Assembly (NCBI RefSeq): GCF_001676615.1
Contig: NZ_LYXZ01000011.1
Span: 1-64,000, forward strand
Direction of reading: 5' to 3'
Length of the DNA: 64,000 nucleotides
Source of the DNA: Labrys sp. WJW
Lineage (GTDB): Bacteria; Pseudomonadota; Alphaproteobacteria; Rhizobiales; Labraceae
Shown here: one piece after another, positions 18,613-27,277 of the stretch
How positions within the stretch are numbered: position 1 is the stretch's first letter
Layout: every line of letters starts with the position of its first letter
The notes under the pieces: model-generated
Databases searched by the model: none
Told to the model about the DNA's origin: nothing
The model's input: only the letters and a program-made list of their open reading frames with translations
Translations under genes and position numbers: made by a program

Positions 18613-18654
18613 GCGACCAGCCTGGCGACGGGAGCCGCCGCGCTTCGACGGCTC

Positions 18655-18745
18655 TTCCTGGGAGCGCGGACGTCCTCGTCCGCTCTTGGAGACAGGATAT
18701 TCGCAGGAAAACAAGAGCGGACGAGGACGTCCGCGCTCCCAGGAA
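18655..18745. repeat. perfect 34-base inverted repeat
   Basis: Arms at 18655-18688 (begins TTCCTGGGAGCGCGG) and 18712-18745 are exact reverse complements with a 23-base loop. Inside each arm GGACGTCCTCGTCC is a mini-hairpin. Lies between the convergent PsiF and phosphatase genes and could act as a bidirectional terminator or be a REP-like element. Confidence 0.85.
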
Positions 18746-18781
18746 TGCCCTCATAGGTCGGTCTTTCTTGCGGCCTGGTAT

Positions 18782-19363
18782 TTAGACCCATTCGGCCGAT
18801 TTGTTGCGGAAGACCAGCAGCTTGCCCTGCCAGATCGGCTCCTCGGCGGCTTGAGCGCTGGCTTTACCGGCCAGCAGCACCATCAATACGCGGGCGACGC
18901 CGCCATGGCTGACAACCACCTGATCCTGCGTCACCGTCTTGAGCCAGAGCGCGATACGGTCGTGCAGCATGGCATAGCTTTCGCCGCGCGGCGGGACATA
19001 GGCCCATTTGTCGGCCGTGCGCGCTTTCACCATGTTGCGGTCCACCGAACGCAATTCTGCCCAGGTGCGGCCTTCCCAATCGCCGAAGGTCAGTTCCTTG
19101 AGGCGGTCATCGGTGGTGTAGCGCTGCGGCGGTAGGCCAATCGCCTTGCGCGCCAGTTCCGCCGTCTCGCGCGTGCGCCCAAGCGGGCTGACCAGCCAGG
19201 GCAGGCTATCCGGCTCAGGCAGGACCCCCGCAAGCCTTTGGCCTGCCTCGGCAGCCTGCTTGCGCCCCGCTTCATTGAGGGGGATGTCCTGCTGGCCTTG
19301 CAGGCGCGCTTCGGCGTTCCAATCGGTCTCGCCGTGGCGCATGAAGTAAAGTGTGGGCGCCAC
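18782..19363 (-). CDS. histidine phosphatase family protein
   Basis: 193 aa phosphoglycerate-mutase-like fold. Catalytic RHG motif in FMRHGETDWN, substrate Arg in SPLGRTRETA, acidic E in FGDWEGRTW, and the second catalytic His in VVSHGGVAR. Acts on phosphate monoesters; the size and motifs fit CobC/GpmB-like members but the substrate is unknown. GTG start with AGGAG seven bases upstream. Confidence 0.92.
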   Translation of the reverse strand: MAPTLYFMRHGETDWNAEARLQGQQDIPLNEAGRKQAAEAGQRLAGVLPEPDSLPWLVSPLGRTRETAELARKAIGLPPQRYTTDDRLKELTFGDWEGRTWAELRSVDRNMVKARTADKWAYVPPRGESYAMLHDRIALWLKTVTQDQVVVSHGGVARVLMVLLAGKASAQAAEEPIWQGKLLVFRNKSAEWV

Positions 19364-19517
19364 GGGCTTACTCCTGCTTTGGACGTATGAACCAGACGGG
19401 AGGCCGTCCTGCCTCCCTAAACGGGCATGACGCCAGCCGGCGAACGCCCGTTTCGTTTTCGTGCTGCCGGCCCCTCATGAGCTGCTGAACCGGTGCTCCA
19501 AAGCCTGCGCTTGCCGC

Positions 19518-20336
19518 TCAGTCCTTGCCGGCGAGCGTGATGTCGGGCGAGGTCGGGTTCTTCATGCCGACCACATGGTAGCCGGCATCGACATGGTGCA
19601 CTTCGCCGGTAACGCCGCGCGACATGTCGGAGAGCAGATAGGCCCCCGCTTCGCCCACCTCCTCGATGGTGACTGTGCGGCGCAGCGGCGCGTTATATTC
19701 GTTCCACTTGAGGATGTAGCGGAAATCGCCGATGCCGGAAGCGGCCAGGGTCTTGATCGGACCAGCGGAGATGGCGTTCACCCGAATCGCCTTCTCACCG
19801 AGATCGGCAGCCAGATAGCGCACGCTCGCCTCGAGCGCGGCCTTGGCCACGCCCATGACGTTGTAGTGCGGCATCCACTTCTCGGCGCCGTAATAGGTCA
19901 GCGTCAGGATCGAGCCGCCATCCGTCATCAGCTTCTCGGCGCGCTGGGCGACCGAGGTGAGCGAATAGCAGGAGATCAGCATCGTCTTGGTGAAGTTCTC
20001 TTCGGTCGTCTCGAGATAACGGCCGTCGAGCTGATCCTTGTCCGAAAAGGCGATCGCGTGGACGATGAAGTCGAGCTTGCCCCACTTGGCGGCAACTTCG
20101 GCGAACACCGCATCGATGCTGGCGCCGTCGGTGACGTCGCAATGGCCGACGACAAGGGCATCGAGTTCGGCAGCCAGGGGCTCGACGCGCTTCTTGAGGG
20201 CATCCCCCTGATAGGTGAAGGCGAGCTCGGCGCCATGCTGCCTGCACGCCTTGGCGATACCCCAGGCGATCGATCGATTATTCGCCACACCCATGATGAG
20301 GCCGCGCTTGCCGGCCATCAATCCACTTGCTGTCAT
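19518..20336 (-). CDS. fabI: enoyl-[acyl-carrier-protein] reductase (NADH)
   Basis: Last reductive step of each fatty-acid elongation round; target of triclosan. 272 aa. FabI features: GLIMGVANNRSIAWGIAKA (G-x5-S-I-A-W), the Tyr-x6-Lys pair in YNVMGVAK preceded by LTYYGAEKWMPHY, NAISAGPIKTLAASGI, and the closing YHVVGMKNP. Distinguished from ordinary SDRs by Tyr-x6-Lys. Downstream of the histidine phosphatase in transcription direction order pdxH/SDR/fabI on the minus strand. Confidence 0.96.
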   Translation of the reverse strand: MTASGLMAGKRGLIMGVANNRSIAWGIAKACRQHGAELAFTYQGDALKKRVEPLAAELDALVVGHCDVTDGASIDAVFAEVAAKWGKLDFIVHAIAFSDKDQLDGRYLETTEENFTKTMLISCYSLTSVAQRAEKLMTDGGSILTLTYYGAEKWMPHYNVMGVAKAALEASVRYLAADLGEKAIRVNAISAGPIKTLAASGIGDFRYILKWNEYNAPLRRTVTIEEVGEAGAYLLSDMSRGVTGEVHHVDAGYHVVGMKNPTSPDITLAGKD

Positions 20337-20484
20337 TCCGCAACTGCCTATTCGAAAGGAACGGCATGAATAACGGAAGGCTGCGCAGGGGGGAAGGGGC
20401 GATAGACCTATTTGTTGAGGAATAGACCGTCCCCGTCATGCCGGGAGCATGGTCGGGAACCTTGTCGCCCCCGGAATACCGCCG

Positions 20485-21237
20485 TCAGACGTGCTGGCCG
20501 CCATTGATGGCGATCTCTGCCCCGTTCACATAGGAACTCTGATCCGTGCACAGAAAGTAGATGGTCTTGGCCACTTCGTCGGGTGTGCCGAGGCGGCGCA
20601 TCGGGATTTGCGCGACGATCTTCTCGGTGCCGGGCGACAGGATCGAGGTATCGATCTCACCGGGCGCGATCGCATTGACCCGGATGCCGCGCGGTGCGAA
20701 GTCCGAGGCCATTTCGCGGGTCAGCGCCGCCAGGGCAGCCTTCGAGGTCGCGTAGGCGGCCCCCGCGAAGGGATGGACACGTGCCCCGGCGATCGAGGTG
20801 ACGTTCACCACCGAGCCCTTGACCTGCTCCAGTTCCTGGATCAGCCCGCGCGCCAGCATGATCGGCGCGAAGAAATTGACCTGGAACACCCATTGCCAAT
20901 CCGAAAGCCCGGTCTCGATGCTGCTCAGCCGCGTGCCGCTCTTGCCCTTGGGCGAAATCGCCGCGTTGTTGACCAGCGCGTGCAGGCCGCTGCCGTCGAG
21001 ACGGCGCTTGATCTCCTGGATCGCCTCCTCGGTATTGGCCGGATCGGCCAGGTCGACCTGGATGTGATCCTCGGGGCCCGCCTCCCACGGGCACTCCTCG
21101 GGGAAGGCATGACGGGAGCAGGTGATGACCCGCCAGCCTGCCGCTGAAAAGCGCTTGACGGTCGCATGCCCGATCCCCCGGGAGGCGCCGGTGAGGATCA
21201 TCGCGCGCTGCGGATGCTGGGCGGAACTGCTTGTCAT
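20485..21237 (-). CDS. SDR family oxidoreductase (FabG-like)
   Basis: 250 aa NAD(P)-dependent reductase with TGASRGIGHATVKRFSAAG, NNAAIS, catalytic Ser in VTSIAGARV, YATSK (Tyr-x3-Lys) and the closing VNGAEIAINGGQHV. The extended insertion PKGKSGTRLSSIETGLSDW is not in typical FabG. Substrate unknown. Start at 21237 (MTSSSAQ) chosen; in-frame Met codons further upstream add a poorly conserved leader. Confidence 0.88.
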   Translation of the reverse strand: MTSSSAQHPQRAMILTGASRGIGHATVKRFSAAGWRVITCSRHAFPEECPWEAGPEDHIQVDLADPANTEEAIQEIKRRLDGSGLHALVNNAAISPKGKSGTRLSSIETGLSDWQWVFQVNFFAPIMLARGLIQELEQVKGSVVNVTSIAGARVHPFAGAAYATSKAALAALTREMASDFAPRGIRVNAIAPGEIDTSILSPGTEKIVAQIPMRRLGTPDEVAKTIYFLCTDQSSYVNGAEIAINGGQHV

Positions 21238-21364
21238 TGATGTAACCGATCGAAAAAGGGGGCGGCTCCCAAGAGCCATGCCAGAAGACATAGATATCAC
21301 GACGCCCAAATGAAATAGGGCGGCGGCTCGCGGCAAAGGGCACGCCGAATTGCCGCGCGCTGGC

Positions 21365-22015
21365 TCAGGGATAAAGCTGCTCGCGGCGCCAGCCGCCCTG
21401 GCTCTCGGCACGCCTGAAAACCAGGCGGTCATGCAGCCGGAACGGCCTGTCGTGCCAGAACTCGATCTGTACCGGCAGGATGCGGAAACCGGTCCAGTGG
21501 GGCGGGCGCGGGATCTCGCCGATGGCGAATTTGGCCGTGTAGGTCGCTACTGCCTTTTCGAGGGCGAAACGCCCCTCGAGCGGCCGCGACTGCTGCGAGG
21601 CCCAGGCGCCGATTCGGCTCCCGCGCGGGCGCGTGGCGAAATAGGCGTTGGCCTCGGCATCGGTGACACGCTCCACCGGCCCGCGCACCCTCACCTGCCG
21701 GCGCAGGCTCTTCCAGTGAAACAGCAGGGCGGCCTTGGGCGTGCCGGCCAGTTCCTGGCCCTTGGCACTCTGGGTGTTGGTGTAGAACACGAACCCCTTG
21801 TCATCGAGGCCCTTGAGCAACACCATGCGCACATCCGGCAGCCCTTCGGGATCCACCGTGGCGAGCGCCATGGCGTTGGGGTCGTTGGGTTCGGATTTCT
21901 CCGCCTCCGCGAGCCATTGCGCGAACAACAAAAACGGTTCGGACGCGTCGAGGAAGCCAGCCGAGTCACCCGGCGTTAACTCGCCCGTGCCAAGATTACC
22001 TAACGTCATGGTCAT
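21365..22015 (-). CDS. pdxH: pyridoxamine 5'-phosphate oxidase
   Basis: FMN enzyme that oxidises pyridoxine/pyridoxamine phosphate to PLP. 216 aa. Typical segments: [64 protein letters not shown], and the C-terminal RLHDRLVF followed by W-RREQLYP, the universal PdxH end. Divergent from the RT0821-like gene with only 15 bases between start codons. Confidence 0.96.
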   Translation of the reverse strand: MTMTLGNLGTGELTPGDSAGFLDASEPFLLFAQWLAEAEKSEPNDPNAMALATVDPEGLPDVRMVLLKGLDDKGFVFYTNTQSAKGQELAGTPKAALLFHWKSLRRQVRVRGPVERVTDAEANAYFATRPRGSRIGAWASQQSRPLEGRFALEKAVATYTAKFAIGEIPRPPHWTGFRILPVQIEFWHDRPFRLHDRLVFRRAESQGGWRREQLYP

Positions 22016-22030
22016 TGGGGTGGCTCCACT

Positions 22031-22531
22031 GTGTTCAGCCTGTTCGTCTTCAAGGGCGGTTATAACGCGTACCGTGTCCGCGGCCCACTGTCAGTGCTGT
22101 TCGCCAGTGTCATTTTGACAGGCTGCGCCATTTCGACGCCTCTCGGCCCGATCTTCGGTTCGGCCGAGGATCAGACCACGACCGGTTCGATTCCCGTCCA
22201 GGACATCCGCCTCAATGCCAGCATGACCGACGCCGACTGGCAGCAGGCCAAGGCCGCGCTGCAGGCCGCCATGGACCCTCAGAATCCGGGCGCCTCGATT
22301 CAATGGTCGAACATGACGACCGGCGCCCACGGCTCGGTGACGCCAGTGGCCGAGACCTATGTCGAGAACAAGCTCACCTGCCGCAGCTTCGTGGCGGCGC
22401 AGTCGGACCAGGCCGGCGGGGCCATCCGAGGAACGAACCCGGCGCAATGGTATCAGGGCAAGGGTTGCCGCAAGAGCGGTACGGCCTGGTCGATCGTCAG
22501 CGTGCAGCCCTGGGCCTTGCCGAGGGCATGA
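22031..22531 (+). CDS. RT0821/Lpp0805-like surface lipoprotein
   Basis: 166 aa from a GTG start. Hydrophobic leader ending in a lipobox-like LTGC (Cys about residue 32), then [17 protein letters not shown], followed by the conserved 17-kDa-antigen-like domain with [24 protein letters not shown] and [12 protein letters not shown]. The same gene sits beside pdxH in other Rhizobiales. Probably outer-membrane anchored; function unknown. Confidence 0.82.
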   Translation: MFSLFVFKGGYNAYRVRGPLSVLFASVILTGCAISTPLGPIFGSAEDQTTTGSIPVQDIRLNASMTDADWQQAKAALQAAMDPQNPGASIQWSNMTTGAHGSVTPVAETYVENKLTCRSFVAAQSDQAGGAIRGTNPAQWYQGKGCRKSGTAWSIVSVQPWALPRA

Positions 22532-22734
22532 ATTGCCGGTGCCGGCGGCCCGGTTAATCGAACATTCAGGTAGCCGGGCCTATACTGTCCACCATGCCGT
22601 GCGAAGTATCACGGAGCCTTCACGTTAACCATGATAGCTTCGCCGCCAAATATTCACAGTCCGGCCCTCACCTCGCTTCAAAGCACCTCCAGGGTGAATG
22701 TAAGTAGAGCGTGTCGTTGCGTATGGAGTTAATT

Positions 22735-22953
22735 ATGACGACCTCCCCTCTTTCCGCCGCCCGACCGGGCGAAGGGCTCGCGCCCCAGCAAGGCTCGCCG
22801 CGCGAGCAGCTGCAGCATCTCTATCGCGCCATCGGCATTTCGGCCGTCGCCGCAGCCGCGGCACAGGTGGCCCGTGTCGTGGCCAAGCCTGAAAAGCCCA
22901 AGCATGAAATGCCGGCCTGCCTGCGCGACGAAGACGACGATCTCGCCGCCTGA
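22735..22953 (+). CDS. small hypothetical protein
   Basis: 72 aa from ATG 22735, which has GGAG six bases upstream (codons at 22711 and 22723 are in frame but less well placed). Contains a helix REQLQHLYRAIGISAVAAAAAQVARVV cut by charged tail KPEKPKHEMPACLRDEDDDL. No family recognised. A TTAACCAT motif (CtrA-like) lies at 22625, about 110 bases upstream, and a clear terminator follows at 23044, which supports a real transcript. Confidence 0.55.
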   Translation: MTTSPLSAARPGEGLAPQQGSPREQLQHLYRAIGISAVAAAAAQVARVVAKPEKPKHEMPACLRDEDDDLAA

Positions 22954-23043
22954 ACGGAAGCATCCTGCTTTTGTCGATATGCGACGCGGCTGCAACGACA
23001 TGCGCGCGGCATATCGGTAACATTGAACTTATGAATGCATCAC

Positions 23044-23071
23044 AGCCGCGCTGCAGAGCGCGGCTTTCTTT
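23044..23071 (+). terminator. rho-independent terminator
   Basis: Perfect stem AGCCGCGCT-GCAG-AGCGCGGCT then TTCTTT, about 90 bases after the small gene at 22735. The rest of 22954-23269 holds no other gene. Confidence 0.9.
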
Positions 23072-23269
23072 ATGGCCTTGTGGCCCATTTACTTGTGACG
23101 TTCTTGCAACATGCTGCAGCAAAATAACGACAATGTCGCAATTGAGCTAATCATGTCGCCGTTCCGTCATAATTCCCACGCCTTCGCTGTCAATTATGGG
23201 GTAAGTTGTTGTCGTAACTGCGTAAATCCGTGCACGTACTTGTCGTGTATCTTGGTTGAGGACCAGATT

Positions 23270-23458
23270 ATGGACATCGAGGGATCGCGTCTCCAGCAGC
23301 CCGCGCAACAGAAGCGGGAAAAGCTCGAGGATCGTTATGGCAAGATTGCCATCCCGGCTCTGGCCGCCGCCGTGGGTGCGGCGCGCAAGGAAAAGGACCA
23401 GCGCCAGATGAGCGCGGAGGCGGCCTATACTCGCCTTCAGCAGATGGCCCAGTCGTAA
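23270..23458 (+). CDS. small hypothetical protein
   Basis: 62 aa from ATG 23270 with GAGG eight bases upstream. Charged, helical sequence (MDIEGSRLQQPAQQKREKLE, then RYGKIAIPALAAAVGAARKE and a C-terminal QRQMSAEAAYTRLQQMAQS). Not recognised. The longer frame up to 23111 is low-complexity leader in an AT-richer region and is unlikely to be translated. Confidence 0.55.
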   Translation: MDIEGSRLQQPAQQKREKLEDRYGKIAIPALAAAVGAARKEKDQRQMSAEAAYTRLQQMAQS

Positions 23459-23576
23459 GACTTGGCAATATTGCAGGCCGGTACGTCAGGCCGGCGGCTC
23501 CCACGCTCTGGGGTTGTCCCCCGTGGCGCTTGGCAGGATGTGCGAAAGCAAAGCGCTTTTTTCAGAAGCGACTCGC

Positions 23577-24281
23577 TTAATCGTTGATTTCGCCCTGTCG
23601 AATCGCCGTCCTGACCGCCTGCGCCGTCGTCGCCGCTCCCAGGCGAAGGCGCGCCCGGCGTAGATGATTTTCAACCGTCCGCTCCGACAGACCGAGTGTC
23701 GCGGCAATGTCCGCCTGTCGCCGGCCTGCTGCCGTCCAGCGCAGGACTTCGCGCTCCCGCGGCGTGAGGTTGGCAGCCGTGTCGCCGCCACCGCCCTCGA
23801 TAAGGCGCCGCGCCGAACGGAAGGCCGCGATGCCGATGATCGTCAGGGCAATGCGGGCCCGCGCAGAGCTGTCGATCCGCTCACCGCCATAGGTCACGGC
23901 GCCTTCGAGACCGGCGGGGCCGAAGACAGGAATCTGCAGCCCATGCACGCCCGCTCCCCTGGGCATGCGGACCACGCGGTATTTCTCGCCGCGGCTCGAA
24001 ACCGTCTTGGTCCAGAAGAAGGCCTCGTCGGTGGACAGGATATGGCGCGTCACCGGGCAGCGCTGGACATAGGTCTTCGCATCCACAAACGTCCCGTCGC
24101 CAAACCAATCCCCCTCCGCCCAGTAGATCTTCTCGACCAGGTCGTCTCGCACCGGGGACGCGGAAAACAGTACGAAACGATCATATCCGAACGGCAAAGC
24201 GATAGCGCGGACACGTTGCTGGATCGATGCAAGGTCTTCGCTTCTCTCGATGGCGAAGACCGTTCCATAGAACTGATCCAT
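23577..24281 (-). CDS. LuxR-family regulator with autoinducer-binding domain (LuxR solo)
   Basis: 234 aa. N-terminal autoinducer-binding-like domain (FGYDRFVLFSASP, W-x-x-x-DWFGDGTFVDAKTYVQRCP, EAFFWTKTV, GVHGLQIPVFGP) and C-terminal LuxR HTH (NLTPREREVLRWTAAGRRQ followed by LSERTVENHLRRARLRLGA). No luxI-like synthase is in the window, so it is a solo here. In classical AHL receptors an Asp-Pro pair follows the Tyr of the pocket; here the aligned pair reads Cys-Pro, so it may bind a different ligand. No lux box was found by eye. Confidence 0.88.
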   Translation of the reverse strand: MDQFYGTVFAIERSEDLASIQQRVRAIALPFGYDRFVLFSASPVRDDLVEKIYWAEGDWFGDGTFVDAKTYVQRCPVTRHILSTDEAFFWTKTVSSRGEKYRVVRMPRGAGVHGLQIPVFGPAGLEGAVTYGGERIDSSARARIALTIIGIAAFRSARRLIEGGGGDTAANLTPREREVLRWTAAGRRQADIAATLGLSERTVENHLRRARLRLGAATTAQAVRTAIRQGEIND

Positions 24282-24319
24282 GTCTTCATCCGTCTCTTCA
24301 TGCGCCGCCGTCGGGGCGA

Positions 24320-25195
24320 CTATAGCGCGGCTGCCTCTGTGATCAGAGCGCGGGCTGCCGCCTTGCCGAGATTGTTCGATGCGAAAGGGCTGTCGCCGGT
24401 AATGAGTTTACGATCCTGGTGCGTCCGGCCCGTGATGTCGTCATTCAGGATTTCCACGCCGGCTTCCCGCAGCCTCTCGCCGATGAACCAGGGCATAGCT
24501 CCCGGCATATAGCCGATATCCGGCGTCTTCGCGTCGATCGAATCGGGGAACGCGCAAATCTTGTAGCCCTTGAAGGGAGAGTCTCCCTCGGCTTCGCCGA
24601 TCGAAGCGGCCAGCAAGGCTGCAGGGCCATGACAGAGCGAGATGACATATTTGTCCCTGCGCAACGCCCATTCGAGCACCGCCTTGACGTCGCGGCTTTG
24701 CGGCAGGCCGATCAAGGCGCCATGTCCTCCGGGGATGAAGACGCCGATGTAGTCGGAGTCGTCTCCGAGCCGGCCCTCGATGACGTCGGACAGCTTCAGT
24801 GGCTGCTTCAGCCTGTCGAGATATTTGCGATAGATGCCCTGGACCGCATCGTCCTCCTTCGGAAAGGCCCAGAGCTCCAGCTTGACCGGGTTTCCCGACA
24901 GGGTGGCGATCTCGATTTCGAAACCGGCCTTGTCCATGTGGTACATCGGCAGCAGCATCTCGACGGGGTGGTTGCCGGTCGAGAACATCGTGCCGTTGCG
25001 CATGAGGAGATAGCGCTCGTCCGCCGCGATCATCAGGATTTTCCAGCACCCCCCACGATAGGCGTCGGGGTAGTGCGCATCCCCCAGGTCGGATTTGGCG
25101 GACGTGAACTGGCTCAGTGAATAGGGCGATGGAAAGAAGGCATTCTCCTCGGCACGGTCTGGGGTAGGACGCCTGTCTTCCGAGCGGTCGGTCAT
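24320..25195 (-). CDS. hchA: protein/nucleic-acid deglycase, Hsp31 type
   Basis: 291 aa DJ-1/PfpI-superfamily enzyme acting on methylglyoxal-derived adducts (glyoxalase III/holdase activities are known for the family). Matches E. coli HchA along the whole length: [21 protein letters not shown] start, [43 protein letters not shown], nucleophile elbow [13 protein letters not shown], and the end [20 protein letters not shown]. All characteristic metal-site and Cys-His residues appear retained. Transcribed toward the LuxR gene with 38 bases between. Confidence 0.95.
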   Translation of the reverse strand: MTDRSEDRRPTPDRAEENAFFPSPYSLSQFTSAKSDLGDAHYPDAYRGGCWKILMIAADERYLLMRNGTMFSTGNHPVEMLLPMYHMDKAGFEIEIATLSGNPVKLELWAFPKEDDAVQGIYRKYLDRLKQPLKLSDVIEGRLGDDSDYIGVFIPGGHGALIGLPQSRDVKAVLEWALRRDKYVISLCHGPAALLAASIGEAEGDSPFKGYKICAFPDSIDAKTPDIGYMPGAMPWFIGERLREAGVEILNDDITGRTHQDRKLITGDSPFASNNLGKAAARALITEAAAL

Positions 25196-25335
25196 GATGG
25201 TCTCTCCGGAGCTGATATGAGCCGTTCACCGAAGATAGTCTCTATACTGCGCGCCTCGGATGAGGGATTTCCCTCAATCCGCCCAGAAAGATTGCCCTTC
25301 ACTCGGCAACCGCGCAGGGCACCGGTCGGGCAAAC

Positions 25336-25362
25336 AAAAAGCCCCGGAAAAATCCGAGGCTT
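25336..25362 (-). terminator. rho-independent terminator of the L,D-transpeptidase gene
   Basis: On the minus strand: AGCCTCGGATTTTTCCGGGGCT followed by TTTTTG, about 64 bases after the stop codon. One G-T pair in the stem. Confidence 0.88.
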
Positions 25363-25425
25363 CATGTCTAGCGCGAATGCTGGGCAGGGACCCCGGACGC
25401 GCCGAGATGCCAGAAACCGCAATTC

Positions 25426-26013
25426 TCAGCGCACGATCACCTTCGTGCCGGCGGGAACGCGATTGTAGAGATCGATCACGTCGATGTTGCGCATGCGGAT
25501 GCAGCCGGACGACACGCTGCGGCCGATCTTCTCGGGTTCGTTGGTGCCATGGATGCGATAGAGCGTATCCTTGCCGCCCTGGAAGAGGTAGAGCGCGCGG
25601 GCGCCCAGAGGATTGGTCCAGCCGCCCTCGGTCCGCTTGACATGCGGCCAACGCGCAATCATCTCGGCCGGCGGATTCCAGGTCGGCCATTCCGCCTTGT
25701 GGTCGATGACGGCCTCGCCCGTCCAGCCGAAAGCCTCGCTGCCGAGAGCCACGCCGTAGCGCATCGCCTTGCCGTCGGGCAGCGTATAATAGAGCAGATG
25801 CTGCTTGGTCTCGACCACCACCACGCCGGCCGGCTCGCCGGTGGGATTGTCGACCATGTAGCGGGCAAACATCTTGTCCACATCGCCGGTGGGAATCATC
25901 GCCATGAACTGCGCGTCCCGCTCCGAGAGCACGGGATCGGCCGTCTTGGTATATTGGCAGGCGCCCAGACTCAGCGATATGGCCGCGAGCACGGCAAAAT
26001 GGACCAGTTTCAT
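25426..26013 (-). CDS. L,D-transpeptidase (YkuD) lipoprotein
   Basis: 195 aa. Lipobox LGAC places the lipidated Cys at residue 19. The YkuD domain carries [38 protein letters not shown], and the catalytic block [20 protein letters not shown] (His and Cys of H-x-G...SxGC-x-R). Makes 3-3 cross-links in peptidoglycan or anchors proteins to it, from the inner or outer membrane facing the periplasm. Family-typical length. Confidence 0.94.
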   Translation of the reverse strand: MKLVHFAVLAAISLSLGACQYTKTADPVLSERDAQFMAMIPTGDVDKMFARYMVDNPTGEPAGVVVVETKQHLLYYTLPDGKAMRYGVALGSEAFGWTGEAVIDHKAEWPTWNPPAEMIARWPHVKRTEGGWTNPLGARALYLFQGGKDTLYRIHGTNEPEKIGRSVSSGCIRMRNIDVIDLYNRVPAGTKVIVR

Positions 26014-26612
26014 AGTACCCCCGAATACGTCAGCGCGTAGCTAGTACCGACATCATTATGGTTACTGTTCGGTTAAGTCCGGCGGTACTAGGCAGACGAG
26101 AGCCGGAAACATCAACACATCAGCAGTACAAAAATGAAACAGCCAGTGGGTGTCAATGCGGTTTGATTAAAAAACAAGAAGTGTTGCCGATATCATACGC
26201 CGCTCCCGTCACCCACTCGGGAGCCGGGACCCTGGAGCGTTTTGCAACCTAGCGGAACCCCAGGAAATGACGAAGATACGCACAAACAAACAGTTTGGAC
26301 AGGAGAGAGGTCGAAAAAGAACGTGCTCTATCCCGGCGAAACCGCCCCTGCCTTATTGTAACGCAGGCGAGTTAAGGGCATGCATCGTGCCTCTTTCTTG
26401 GCAAAGCCGTGCCGGCTTCCTGAAGCGACCAAGCGTAAGGTTCGTTCTCTACGGGAACCCCAAGTTGAAAGGAGCGGACAAACCTCCTGCAAGGCCTGTC
26501 CGCTCAAGGTACTGCTATGGAGAGTAGAGTTACGTCCACGGCAACCCGGTTTCCCGGCCGCTGCACCCCTGTGCCTTTCGGCACAGCCGGCTGCCGCTGC
26601 AGCGACTATTCG
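26014..26612. other. 599 bases without a recognisable gene
   Basis: Upstream of the L,D-transpeptidase start the sequence is locally AT-rich (26040-26200) and has promoter-like TTATGGTTAC and GTTCGGTTAAG motifs. A hairpin GAGCGGACA...TGTCCGCTC lies at about 26475-26507 and CTGTGCCTTTCGGCACAG near 26570. No T-runs follow and the short ORFs lack ribosome sites and protein-like composition. A small RNA is possible but unsupported. Confidence 0.4.
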
Positions 26613-26915
26613 TCAATGAGCGGTCGACGGACGCGTCGGCGCCGAGAAGCTCAATGCGCTGTCGATTCCAGCGATAATCCCACGGGCCAAGTCGACGTGA
26701 CGGCCGACGCCGGCGGAAAGGGCATCCCGCATCTGCGAGTCGAGAGGAGAATTGTCGATGGCAACACCGAGGCTAGACAGCGTCGCGCAAAGCTCGCCCA
26801 GCAGACGCTGGTGCTGGCGGATCGACAACATGTAGGCGCGATGCAGCTCGGTGATATCTGGCGCCGACATGTCGATGTCGTCGTTCCAGGCCAGGCGTGC
26901 GTTTGAGGTCAACAT
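26613..26915 (-). CDS. small hypothetical protein
   Basis: 100 aa from ATG 26915. Mostly helical: LARLAWNDDIDMSAPDIT-like N-terminus, then ELHRAYMLSIRQHQRLLGEL, SQMRDALSAGVGRHVDLARG and a Ser/Pro tail. No domain recognised. Divergent from the von Willebrand factor A gene. Upstream in-frame codons to 27056 lack coding character. Confidence 0.5.
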   Translation of the reverse strand: MLTSNARLAWNDDIDMSAPDITELHRAYMLSIRQHQRLLGELCATLSSLGVAIDNSPLDSQMRDALSAGVGRHVDLARGIIAGIDSALSFSAPTRPSTAH

Positions 26916-27277
26916 CGATAGTCCCCGACGATTTTGCGTGGGCTCGTGCTGATTTCCGGCCCCGCTGATACAGCAATGGTTAATTGGAAACGGCCCCTTC
27001 GCGCTGTGCGTTTTCGCACATCGCTGTGGGGCGGTATCAGCATGCCGCCTGTCCAATCAGGGAGAAGGGCATTCAAGCGGTGCGCGGGAGGGTGGCGCCG
27101 TCAAGGCCGAATGAACACCATCACCCTGCATCCCCCTATGCGAAAGCGCACAGAGGTAACGGACGGCAGCACATTCCGCAGTCATATCCGGGCATGCAAC
27201 CTTCGCTTGTGTTCGAACCGGCGAACGGCGAGCATGGCCGGACGGTCGCCCGATCGGCAGATCCATTGGAGTTTTCC
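26916..27277. other. 362-base divergent intergenic region
   Basis: Separates the small minus-strand gene from the VWA gene. It must hold both promoters. No palindromic operator or terminator stands out to the eye. Confidence 0.3.

Noticed and set aside
22625..22632. Single CtrA site as a separate feature
   Set aside because: One 8-base match alone is too weak; noted in the neighbouring gene entry.
26267..26527. Possible 86-residue protein in the 26-kb gap
   Set aside because: No ribosome-binding site, low-complexity basic composition and no homology recognised.
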